Below, one piece after another: positions 7,748 through 14,718 of a DNA stretch of 16,910 nucleotides. The first letter of the stretch is position 1. Every line of letters starts with the position of its first letter. Under the pieces are notes generated by a model. It saw only the letters and a program-made list of their open reading frames with translations, made no database searches and had not been told where the DNA came from. The position numbers and the translations under genes were made by a program. Source of the stretch: Aquificaceae bacterium (GTDB taxonomy: Bacteria > Aquificota > Aquificia > Aquificales > Aquificaceae); the NCBI GenBank assembly GCA_015492115.1, contig WGFS01000022.1:1-16910 (forward strand). Reading direction: 5' to 3'.

Positions 7748-8247
7748 AGAACCTGCTGAGTTTCCTCACGCTTATTCTTCTCACATTCGTTCCCGCCCAC
7801 CCGCAGATAGATGTGAGCTACTCAAAACCGGAGGAGCTTGAGGTCAAGATACTGGAGAAGCTCTTCCAGGATATACTTGGCAAAGAACGTGTGAGAGTGT
7901 TCGTAATAGGTGATAAGAAAGAGCACTACAGAAGGGGCATAGAAGACTACTCGGACAACCTTCACCTTGTAACGAACTGTGGTGGGGCGGACATAGTTCT
8001 GCTGGCTGGGCAGATAAGCAGTATCCCCGAGGACTGCCTGAAGAAGCCCCTGTTCTCAACCAGGAGAGAAAATATAAGCAAGTTCAGGGGCTGTCTTGGA
8101 GCCTTCTACTGGAAGAAGGGAAGACCGAACATAGTTCTCATAAAAGAGAGACTGGAAGAAAGGGGCATAAAGATGCCCAAGGAATACAGAAGATATATAG
8201 AGTCTGAAGGAAGGGCGACCGAACTCAGAAGGGGCTTCAGGATATGA
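7744..8247 (+). CDS. Small exported YfiR-like (DUF4154-like) protein
   Basis: A 167-residue product from TTG 7744 (GTG 7735 would add three residues). Residues 1-18 form a signal peptide (MK, then LLSFLTLILLTFV), so it should be periplasmic. The rest reads as a compact alpha/beta domain: a helix (about 30-45), strand VRVFVIG, Cys79-containing NCGGADIVLLAG, then LFSTRRENISKFRGCLGAFYWKKGRPNIVL and a C-terminal helix. The order Cys, hydrophobic strand, short gap, then Gly-Ala/Phe strand and final amphipathic helix follows YfiR, the periplasmic repressor of the diguanylate cyclase YfiN, but identity is low and the match is by pattern. Three cysteines (79, 98, 117) could allow redox control, as disulfides matter in Pseudomonas YfiR. 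Its start overlaps the receptor stop and its stop overlaps the GGDEF-EAL start (ATGA), which places it functionally between them. Confidence 0.65.
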   Translation: MKNLLSFLTLILLTFVPAHPQIDVSYSKPEELEVKILEKLFQDILGKERVRVFVIGDKKEHYRRGIEDYSDNLHLVTNCGGADIVLLAGQISSIPEDCLKKPLFSTRRENISKFRGCLGAFYWKKGRPNIVLIKERLEERGIKMPKEYRRYIESEGRATELRRGFRI

Positions 8248-10121
8248 CGAGAGAAGCAAACAGAATAAACCTCCTCACCTTCGTACTGATAGCGGTTCTG
8301 GTAGCCCTCTCCATCCCTATATACATGGGTTCCTCTTTCGTAGAGAGGCACGTGCAGAAGAGGATGGTCTCTGACATCGTGTCCATAGTGGGGCATGTAT
8401 TTGACAACATAGCGAACGACCTGGTCAAGATGTTGGGAGGACAGGACATAGTCATAGCCCTTTACCACGACGAGGATCTGAGAAGTCAGATAGAAAAGAA
8501 GCTGTCCCTCCTCGTAACCCCGGAGATAAAGTACGTTTACATAGTTTACAGAGACGAGGAGGGTAAGTTCCGTTTCCTCGTGGACGGCTCTAAAGAGGAC
8601 AAGGGAGAGCTCGGTGAGAAGCTTGATGTCCTCAACGAGGCTAAGTGGCTTGAAGCGGTGAGAACCGGGAGGGACGTAGTCATAATCCAGGAGAACCTGC
8701 ATACCATAGGTGCAACCTACATAAAGCCCATAGTTCAGGGGCATACCACCAGAGCCTTACTTGTGGCTGATTTCTCAGTTCAAAAGATAAGAAAGATAAA
8801 GGGAGCTATAGACCTGATAAGGAATGCCACGCTCGTATCCGTTATGTCCGCCCTCGCCTTTCTTCTCTTTGCCATATACCAGTATCTGAGAACGAGGGCT
8901 GTTGAAAAGTCGCTGTACATAGACAAACTTACGGGACTCTATACAAAGAACTATGTGGATCAAGAGGGTGTAAGGATGGACTTTGGCAGATACTACATAG
9001 CTCTTATTGACGTGGATGACTTCAGGAAGGTGAACGCAACCTACGGCGAAGAGGCTGGAGACCACGTTCTGAGGGAGCTTGCCCATTTTCTAAGAGAGAG
9101 GCTGAAGGGGGCACACGTGATCAGATACTCGGGGGAGGAGTTCCTCATCATGCTTCCCAAGGGAAGATTCAGAGACAAGGCTGAGGTCATAAACTTCTTT
9201 GAAAAGATCCGCGAGGGCGTAAAATCAAGGGTCTTCTCCTACGAAGGAAACCAGATAAAGATAAGGGTGTCCATAGGCATAAACCTGACCGCAGAAAGGA
9301 GCAGGTCTCTGGAGGAGGCTATAAAGGGTGCGGACAGAGCTCTTTACAGGGCTAAAAGGGGCGGTAAGGACAGGGTTGAGGCTCACGATGACACCTCGGA
9401 GGAGATCAAGCACAGACTGTCGGTTGCAGACGTGAGAGATGCGATAGAGAGCGGGAGGATAATATGCCACTACCAGCCCATAGTCAACCTGCGGACGGGT
9501 GAGATCTCCCACTACGAAGCCCTGGCGCGCATAGTGGGGCAGGATGGAGAGATCTACCCGCCGGGCTTCTTCCTGGATGACATAAAGGGAACCTTCATAT
9601 ACACAAGGTTCGTGAAGGAGATAATAAGGATAAACACGGAACTCCTCAGAGAGAGGAAGGATATTGAAGTAAGCATAAACCTGATCCCCACCGACATAAT
9701 AGACGAGACCGTCCTTGGCGAGCTCAGGTCTATTGAGAGGAAAGTAAGGAGGAGGATGCTACTTGAGATAACAGAGGTTGAAGGCATACCCTCTTTCAAC
9801 AGTATAAAGAAGTCTATAGGTGAACTCAGAAGGCTCGGTTACAGGATATGCATAGACGACTTTGGAGCCGGGTACTCAAACCTGATAAACATAACTCAGA
9901 TGAGGGTGGACTATCTGAAGATAGACGGAAGCATAATAAAGGACATACCTGAGAACAGGGTCTCAAGACTCCTGACCAAAACCATAACCTCCTTCTGCAA
10001 GGAGGTGAATATAAAGGTAATCGCTGAGTATGTGGAGAACGCCAAGATATTGAGAGCCTTAAAGGAGCTCGGCGTGGACTACGGGCAGGGCTACCATCTC
10101 GGTAAACCAAGGGAGCTTTAG
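8244..10121 (+). CDS. Membrane-bound cyclic di-GMP enzyme: periplasmic sensor, GGDEF, EAL
   Basis: The 625-residue protein has TM1 at about 9-28, a periplasmic sensor at about 29-192 that looks CACHE-like (KYVYIVYRDEEGKFRFLVDGS; ATYIKPI; ALLVADFS), TM2 at about 194-213, GGDEF domain at about 222-378 and EAL domain at about 395-625. The cyclase signature is SGEEF (296-300), first Gly changed to Ser, with DKLTGLYTKNY and ALIDVDDFRKVN retained. The inhibitory RxxD five residues before the signature is absent (LKGA). The EAL side keeps every expected metal or catalytic residue: E425 (EAL), N479, E508, D538/D539 in DDFGAG, K559, E595 and Q615 (GQGYHLGKP). It is thus a likely phosphodiesterase with a possibly active cyclase that lacks product inhibition. 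ATG 8244 overlaps the preceding TGA, with AAGGGG upstream. Confidence 0.93.
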   Translation: MTREANRINLLTFVLIAVLVALSIPIYMGSSFVERHVQKRMVSDIVSIVGHVFDNIANDLVKMLGGQDIVIALYHDEDLRSQIEKKLSLLVTPEIKYVYIVYRDEEGKFRFLVDGSKEDKGELGEKLDVLNEAKWLEAVRTGRDVVIIQENLHTIGATYIKPIVQGHTTRALLVADFSVQKIRKIKGAIDLIRNATLVSVMSALAFLLFAIYQYLRTRAVEKSLYIDKLTGLYTKNYVDQEGVRMDFGRYYIALIDVDDFRKVNATYGEEAGDHVLRELAHFLRERLKGAHVIRYSGEEFLIMLPKGRFRDKAEVINFFEKIREGVKSRVFSYEGNQIKIRVSIGINLTAERSRSLEEAIKGADRALYRAKRGGKDRVEAHDDTSEEIKHRLSVADVRDAIESGRIICHYQPIVNLRTGEISHYEALARIVGQDGEIYPPGFFLDDIKGTFIYTRFVKEIIRINTELLRERKDIEVSINLIPTDIIDETVLGELRSIERKVRRRMLLEITEVEGIPSFNSIKKSIGELRRLGYRICIDDFGAGYSNLINITQMRVDYLKIDGSIIKDIPENRVSRLLTKTITSFCKEVNIKVIAEYVENAKILRALKELGVDYGQGYHLGKPREL

Positions 10122-10146
10122 CCTATCTGTTAAAATAGGCGTCAGT
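10121..10146 (+). promoter_or_regulatory. Extended -10 promoter inside an inverted repeat, before the CPA2 antiporter
   Basis: TG-T-TAAAAT (10128-10136) matches the extended -10 consensus with one mismatch, and the start codon follows 10 bases later. The element lies in a hairpin of arms GCCTAT (10121-10126) and ATAGGC (10135-10140) with an 8-base loop. No T-run follows, so the hairpin is unlikely to be an intrinsic terminator; it could be an operator or chance. Confidence 0.5.
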
Positions 10147-11373
10147 ATGGCAGTTGTCGGGGGAGCGGAAGGGACAACCGCAGGGGTGGATATTCACACC
10201 CTCTTCCTCCATATAGCGGTGATCCTGATATCGGGCAAGCTCTCCGGTACTGTCTTCAAGAGGTTTGGGATACCAGCGGTTCTTGGAGAGGTCTTCGCGG
10301 GGATAATCTTAGGGCAGAGTTTACTGGGGATAATCCCACTGAGTGAAGCTATAAAAGTCCTCGCTGAGCTGGGAGTCATACTGCTCCTCTTTGAGGTAGG
10401 TCTTGAGGCGGACATTCATATGCTGGTGAAGGTGGGTCCTGCGTCCGCGCTGGTCGCCTTCCTTGGGGCTGTCCTTCCCTTTGCAGGAGGGTTTATCATT
10501 TCCCGTTACCTCTTTGATATGTCCACGATGAGTGCCCTCTTCATAGGGGGAGCTCTCACAGCTACCAGCATAGGCATAACCGTTAAGGTTCTGTCGGATC
10601 TGGGGAAGAAGAAGGCGAAGTTTTCCCAGATAGTCTTGGGTGCAGCTGTTCTGGACGACGTCCTTGGGGTGGTTATACTCGCAGCACTGTACGAGTTCTC
10701 CAAGAGCGGTCAGGTGAACTGGAAAGCGACCGCAGGTTTGATGATGGATATAGCCATATTCTTCGTGGTCGCTCCCTTTGTTGCCAGACTGTCAGCTAAA
10801 CTGATCTACTTTGTGGTTTACAAGCTTCAGGATACGGACGTTATACCACCCGTTATACTTTCCCTCGTCCTCTTCACAGGGTACGGTGCCTACAGGGTGG
10901 GCTCTCCGGAGATACTCGGGGCATTTACCGCAGGACTCGGGCTCTCAAGGCGCTTTATCGTCCCCTTTGCTGGCTTCATGAAGTTGAACGAGAAGGTGAT
11001 CCACAGCGTGGAGGAAAACATACGTCCCCTCGTATGGATCGTCTCCCCCATCTTCTTCGTCTCCGTAGGTCTGGCACTTAACTTCAAGGTTATAGACCTC
11101 GGCTCATCCGATTTCTGGCTCCTATCCCTTTCACTGACAGTTGTCGCGATGCTGGGAAAGGTGGTTTCCGGTCTCTTGATACCGCTCAGCTTCAAGGACA
11201 GAATAAACATAGGTCTCTCCATGATGCCGAGAGGTGAAGTGGGGCTCATATTTGCAGAGTTTGGGAGGAGTTTTGGAGCCATAGATGAGGTGGGCTACGC
11301 GGTGGTCGTCTTCGTGATCGCTGTTACAACCCTCTTGGCTCCGATACTTCTCAAGTTCAGCGTCAAAACCTGA
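10147..11373 (+). CDS. CPA2-family cation/proton antiporter (KefB/NapA-like)
   Basis: A 408-residue, 12-13-helix inner-membrane protein of the monovalent cation:proton antiporter-2 family. Visible family marks: GIPAVLGEVFAGIILG near 41-56, LAELGVILLLFEVGLE at about 72-87, the unwound-helix region TATSIG at 138-143, the ion-binding pair Asp170-Asp171 in GAAVLDDVLGVVIL, Lys338 in the tenth-helix region (MLGKVV) and PRGEVGLIF at 361-369. The Asp-Asp pair and the Lys are those of electrogenic Na+/H+ exchangers such as NapA, so Na+ export driven by protons is the most likely activity; K+ is possible. It ends without a TrkA-N or USP tail, so no cytosolic regulatory domain is fused. There is no good Shine-Dalgarno; see the promoter entry just upstream. 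The 3' end overlaps the next convergent gene by 11 bp. Confidence 0.9.
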   Translation: MAVVGGAEGTTAGVDIHTLFLHIAVILISGKLSGTVFKRFGIPAVLGEVFAGIILGQSLLGIIPLSEAIKVLAELGVILLLFEVGLEADIHMLVKVGPASALVAFLGAVLPFAGGFIISRYLFDMSTMSALFIGGALTATSIGITVKVLSDLGKKKAKFSQIVLGAAVLDDVLGVVILAALYEFSKSGQVNWKATAGLMMDIAIFFVVAPFVARLSAKLIYFVVYKLQDTDVIPPVILSLVLFTGYGAYRVGSPEILGAFTAGLGLSRRFIVPFAGFMKLNEKVIHSVEENIRPLVWIVSPIFFVSVGLALNFKVIDLGSSDFWLLSLSLTVVAMLGKVVSGLLIPLSFKDRINIGLSMMPRGEVGLIFAEFGRSFGAIDEVGYAVVVFVIAVTTLLAPILLKFSVKT

Positions 11374-12700
11374 ACACATACAGACTCAAGAGCGCGACCG
11401 CGGTTGAAATTATCGCGACAGGTGTCCCGTACTTCATGAAGGTTACGAAGGATATGTGATAGCCTTCCTTCTCAGCAAGCGCGGAAGCAACTATGTTTGC
11501 GGAAGCACCTATGAGGGTGAAGTTCCCACCCAGGCACGCCCCGAGGGAAAGAGACCACCACAGGGCATCAAAGTCTCCCTGGATGTGCTGAGCCATGTTC
11601 TTGAGGACGAACGCCATTGACATGGTGAAGGGTATGTTGTCCACGAAACCGGATATAACCGCGGAAGAGGCTCCAATTATCCATACCCCACGGCTTACAT
11701 CCGTGCCCATCAGTCCCATCAGGTAGTTGGCCGCTTCAGTGAACACTCCAGTGTGCTCAAGAGAACCAACAACTATAAAGAGACCAACGAAGAAGAGGAG
11801 GGTTGTCCACTCAACCTTCTCAAGGACGTAGGCGGGGGACAGACCCGACCACATCATCAGTATGGTTGATGTGAAGAGAGCTATTATCCCCGGTTCTATG
11901 TGGAGGGTATGCCCGAGGATGAAGAGGACTATAGTCGCTATGAACACGATAACTCCTTTCCTCATGAGTTCAGGATAGACCTCTTCCTCTTGCAGAGATT
12001 CAAACTCTTTCAGGTCTGTGGTTTTCCTCTTGGGCTTCAGGACATTCGTAAACTTCAGATAAAGAAGGTTCACTGCGAGCCCGAGCGCAAAACCCAGTAT
12101 AGCATGGGGAGCGACGTGTATAAGAAAGTCATTGAAGGTCTTTTTAGCTATGCTCCCTATGATTATGTTCGGTGGATCTCCTATCAGCGTTGTTGTACCT
12201 CCCGTATTTGAGGCGAGAACAAGGGCTATCACGTAAGGTATGGGTGGAAGGTCTAAGACCTTTGTGATCCTTATGATTATCGGAGTCATGAAGAGTATGG
12301 TGGTAACGTTGTCAAGGAAGGCAGAAAAAAAGGCGGTAAGGATGGTGAAAGTCAGGAGTATCTTGAACGGGTTAGTCCCCGTAATTTTCAGAGCCTTTAT
12401 GGCAAGGAGATTAAAGAATCCACTGTGGGCGAGGACTGTAACGATGTTCATCATTCCGAAGAGGAGGAATATGGTGTTGTAATCTATAGAGCTCCAGGCA
12501 CTGTGGGGAGAGATAATACCGAGAACCATGACCACAGAGGCACCAAGCAGAGCTGCGACCGTCCTGTGAAAGTACTTCTCAAGGATTATCATCACGTAAA
12601 CAAGTATGAATATGGTGAGTGCCATCTTCTGGAGTCCTGCCTGTGTGACCTGAATGTGGAAAGCCTGGAACAGTCCTCCTATCTCGTGGGCTTCTGTCAT
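11363..12700 (-). CDS. ArsB/NhaD-type ion transporter (IT superfamily, arsenite efflux or Na+/H+ antiport)
   Basis: The 445-residue polytopic membrane protein is built as two related halves. Each half has an Asp-Asn motif and a Gly-rich re-entrant motif: FLDNVTT (128-134) with SNTGGTTTLIGDPPNI (164-179), and FVDNIPF (352-358) with GGNFTLIGASANI (391-403). This is the pattern of the ArsB/NhaD/P-protein branch of ion transporters. A charged cytoplasmic loop (about 220-248) separates the halves. Sequence alone does not tell arsenite efflux from Na+/H+ antiport, and no arsR or arsC lies beside it, which leans away from arsenic. A good ribosome site, GGAGGA, sits 6 bases before the ATG and a TATAAT hexamer at 12735-12730 on the minus strand precedes it. 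It faces the CPA2 antiporter tail to tail with an 11-bp overlap. Confidence 0.88.
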   Translation of the reverse strand: MTEAHEIGGLFQAFHIQVTQAGLQKMALTIFILVYVMIILEKYFHRTVAALLGASVVMVLGIISPHSAWSSIDYNTIFLLFGMMNIVTVLAHSGFFNLLAIKALKITGTNPFKILLTFTILTAFFSAFLDNVTTILFMTPIIIRITKVLDLPPIPYVIALVLASNTGGTTTLIGDPPNIIIGSIAKKTFNDFLIHVAPHAILGFALGLAVNLLYLKFTNVLKPKRKTTDLKEFESLQEEEVYPELMRKGVIVFIATIVLFILGHTLHIEPGIIALFTSTILMMWSGLSPAYVLEKVEWTTLLFFVGLFIVVGSLEHTGVFTEAANYLMGLMGTDVSRGVWIIGASSAVISGFVDNIPFTMSMAFVLKNMAQHIQGDFDALWWSLSLGACLGGNFTLIGASANIVASALAEKEGYHISFVTFMKYGTPVAIISTAVALLSLYVFRF

Positions 12701-12750
12701 AGTCTTCCTCCGCCTGAATTTGTATTAAGATTATATCGGAGGGTTTTGGA
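12701..12750. promoter_or_regulatory. Divergent promoter region, ArsB/NhaD-type gene / 127-residue ORF
   Basis: On the minus strand a perfect TATAAT (plus coordinates 12730-12735) lies about 29 bases before the transporter ATG, with GGAGGA between; no good -35 is visible. On the plus strand the overlapping TTAAGATTATAT stretch offers a -10 (TAAGAT or TTATAT) before GGAGGG (12738-12743), which is 7 bases from ATG 12751. The two -10 candidates overlap, so the promoters may exclude each other. Confidence 0.55.
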
Positions 12751-13134
12751 ATGGGCGTAACGGTTATAGGAAGGACAAAGGAAGAGATAGATCACCTTAC
12801 AAAGTACGCAAAGGAAAACATAAAGGATATAAAGAGCTTCCTGATCATATACCTTACATCACAGGAAAGTGACGAAGAAGCCAGCGGAGAGATAGAAGAG
12901 TCGGTAAGAGATGCAAGCGGAAACCTCCCTTACGAGATAGAGACCTTTACGGGGAGTCCCGACATGGCTCTTGAAACCTTTCTTGCCAGGAGAGAGGACA
13001 TAAGGATGGTCTTCCTTCATGTAAAAAAGATGGACATAAAGGAGATACTTGAGGACGATGAATACACGGTTATATTAAAGAAGTTGGAGAAAGGGGTCAT
13101 AAAAACTCCCGTGGTATTCGTCCCCCACAGATGA
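12751..13134 (+). CDS. Conserved-looking hypothetical protein, 127 residues, coupled to queA
   Basis: I do not recognise this gene. It has a strong ribosome site (GGAGGG, 7 bases before ATG) and its TGA overlaps the queA ATG (ATGA), so it is surely translated and co-expressed with queA. The product is soluble, acidic in its middle third, with alternating strands and helices: MGVTVIG, SFLIIYLTS, a Glu-rich helix, YEIETFTGSP, ALETFLARREDIRMVFLHV, then a helix and a final strand TPVVFVPHR. The overall order, with helix then PVVFV at the end, recalls a universal-stress-protein fold, but the ATP-binding Gly-x2-Gly-x9-Gly-Ser/Thr motif is absent and the length is slightly short. No cysteine or obvious catalytic motif is seen. 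A USP-like assignment is a guess of low weight. Confidence 0.8.
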   Translation: MGVTVIGRTKEEIDHLTKYAKENIKDIKSFLIIYLTSQESDEEASGEIEESVRDASGNLPYEIETFTGSPDMALETFLARREDIRMVFLHVKKMDIKEILEDDEYTVILKKLEKGVIKTPVVFVPHR

Positions 13135-14135
13135 AGGTTAAGGACTTTGATTACGAGCTTCCTGAAAGCCTGATAGCCAAGTACCCTTCCGTTCCGAGAC
13201 ACAGCGCGAGGCTTATGGTTCTGGACAGAAATTCCCAGAGCATAAAGCACGACAACTTCTGGAACCTACCCGAGTATCTTAAAGAGGGAGATCTTCTCGT
13301 TTTCAACAACACAAAGGTTATACCCGCAAGGCTCTATGGGAGAAAGCCTACGGGTGGTAGGGTTGAGGTAGTTCTCACCGACTATATAAAACCTGATCTG
13401 TGGAAGGCTCTGGTGGGCGGTAAGAAGATAAGGAAAGGTCTAAGGATAGAGATCGCTCACGACTTCGGCGTAGAGGTGCTGGAACACATAGAGGAGGGGA
13501 AGTTCCTCGTGAGACTTTTGGGAGAAGAACCCCTAAAGCTTATAGACAGATACGGACACATACCCATACCACCGTATCTCAGGAGGGAAGAGGAGAGGAT
13601 AGACAGGGAGTATTACCAGACGGTTTTTGCGGAAGAAGAGGGAGCTGTCGCGTCCCCCACAGCGTCACTACACTTTTCGGAGGAACTCCTTAAAAAGCTG
13701 GAAAGTAGAGGGATAGGTAGTGCTTTCATCACTCTGCACATATCTTACGGCACCTTTAAACCCGTCAAGACCGAGAATGTAGAGGAGCATGTGATCGAGC
13801 CAGAATACGTGAAGGTACCGGAGGATACAGTTGATAAGATAAGGGAAGCCAGAGAAAGGGGTCGCAAGGTCGTGGCGGTTGGAACCACCACCGTTAGGGC
13901 TCTGGAGACCAATCCTTTCAAGTCCTACGAGGGCTGGACGGAACTTTACATATACCCTGGATACGAGTTCAAGGTTGTGGATGCCCTGATAACCAACTTT
14001 CACCTACCCCGTTCCTCTCTCCTTTTCTTGGTGTCAGCCTTTGCGGGAAGGGAGTTTCTCCTTAAAGCTTACCGCGAAGCGGTCTCTAAGAAATACAGGT
14101 TTTACAGCTACGGGGACGGTATGCTTATACTTTGA
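13131..14135 (+). CDS. queA: S-adenosylmethionine:tRNA ribosyltransferase-isomerase
   Basis: QueA transfers and isomerises the ribosyl group of S-adenosylmethionine onto preQ1 in tRNA (position 34), giving epoxyqueuosine. The 334-residue protein is full length and shows the family blocks in order: DFDYELPESLIAKYPS at 5-20, GDLLVFNNTKVIPARL at 53-68, GGRVEV at 75-80, YGHIPIPPYL at 141-150, GAVASPTASLHF at 171-182, VAVGTTTVRALE at 248-259, NFHLPRSSLLFLVSAFAG at 289-306 and YRFYSYGDGMLI near the C-terminus. The last block has Gly where most homologues have Ala (GDAML). No other queuosine gene is in the window. The start overlaps the preceding stop (ATGA) with no Shine-Dalgarno of its own, so expression probably depends on translation of the 127-residue ORF. 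Confidence 0.97.
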   Translation: MKVKDFDYELPESLIAKYPSVPRHSARLMVLDRNSQSIKHDNFWNLPEYLKEGDLLVFNNTKVIPARLYGRKPTGGRVEVVLTDYIKPDLWKALVGGKKIRKGLRIEIAHDFGVEVLEHIEEGKFLVRLLGEEPLKLIDRYGHIPIPPYLRREEERIDREYYQTVFAEEEGAVASPTASLHFSEELLKKLESRGIGSAFITLHISYGTFKPVKTENVEEHVIEPEYVKVPEDTVDKIREARERGRKVVAVGTTTVRALETNPFKSYEGWTELYIYPGYEFKVVDALITNFHLPRSSLLFLVSAFAGREFLLKAYREAVSKKYRFYSYGDGMLIL

Positions 14136-14148
14136 TAAAATACTACCC
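14133..14148 (+). promoter_or_regulatory. Extended -10 promoter of efp (probably leaderless transcript)
   Basis: TG-A-TAAAAT lies at 14133-14141 and its TG is part of the queA stop codon TGA. Seven bases separate the hexamer from the efp ATG, so the expected transcription start falls on or next to the A of the start codon. No Shine-Dalgarno is present between queA and efp. Confidence 0.5.
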
Positions 14149-14718
14149 ATGGCTGAGAAGATAGATATAAACAGGATCACAAGAGATATATTCATTGAGC
14201 ACAAGGGAGAGCCTTACAGAGTCATAGACTACGAACATGTTAAACCCGGAAAGGGACAGGCATTCGTCAGGGTAAAGGCGAAGAACATGCTCACAGGGAA
14301 CGTTATAGAGATAACCTACAAGTCCTCGGACACCATACCCCTCGCAGATTTTGAGCAGGTTTTTGCGGAGTACTCTTACTCTGACGGGGAAAACTACTAC
14401 TTCATGAACACCCAGACCTACGAGATGGTTGCCATCCCCAGGGATAAGATAAAGGAAGAGGCTAAGTTCCTTAAAGAGGGTATGCAGGTTGTTGTTTTCC
14501 TCTATCATGGACAGCCTGTAGGTATAGAGCTTCCGAAGCACGTAGAACTGAAGGTTGTGGAAACGGAACCTGCCTTCAAAGGCGACACCGCGGCGGGGGG
14601 TACAAAACCCGCAAAGCTTGAAACAGGAGCTGTCGTTCAGGTGCCCTTCTTCGTGAGCGAGGGGGATATAGTTAAGGTTGACACAAGAACGGGAACCTAT
14701 ATAGAAAGGGTGAAGTGA
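14149..14718 (+). CDS. efp: Translation elongation factor P
   Basis: EF-P binds the ribosome between P and E sites and relieves stalling at consecutive prolines. The 189-residue product has the three beta-barrel domains: KOW-like domain I (1-65), OB-like domain II (66-128; FEQVFAEYSYSDGENYYFMNTQTYE) and domain III ending in the signature ETGAVVQVPFFVSEGDIVKVDTRTG..YIERV. The domain I loop reads KPGKGQAF with Lys35 at the tip, the residue that is beta-lysylated in bacteria that have EpmA/EpmB; whether it is modified here is unknown. The frame is open upstream to 14041 inside queA, but ATG 14149 gives the normal N-terminus and length. It is translationally linked to accB by TGATG. The absence of a Shine-Dalgarno is notable for a highly expressed factor. 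Confidence 0.97.
   Translation: MAEKIDINRITRDIFIEHKGEPYRVIDYEHVKPGKGQAFVRVKAKNMLTGNVIEITYKSSDTIPLADFEQVFAEYSYSDGENYYFMNTQTYEMVAIPRDKIKEEAKFLKEGMQVVVFLYHGQPVGIELPKHVELKVVETEPAFKGDTAAGGTKPAKLETGAVVQVPFFVSEGDIVKVDTRTGTYIERVK

Noticed and set aside
8106..8744. 212-codon minus-strand open frame opposite the YfiR-like and GGDEF-EAL genes
   Set aside because: No ribosome site, composition of an antisense shadow, and it crosses two well-supported plus-strand genes.
10121..10140. Hairpin after the GGDEF-EAL stop as an intrinsic terminator
   Set aside because: Stem of only 6 bp, 8-base loop and no downstream T-run; a promoter element occupies the loop and 3' arm.
14041..14148. In-frame N-terminal extension of EF-P beginning inside queA
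   Set aside because: EF-P homologues start at the MAEKIDINRI-type N-terminus; the extension is read from queA codons in another frame.
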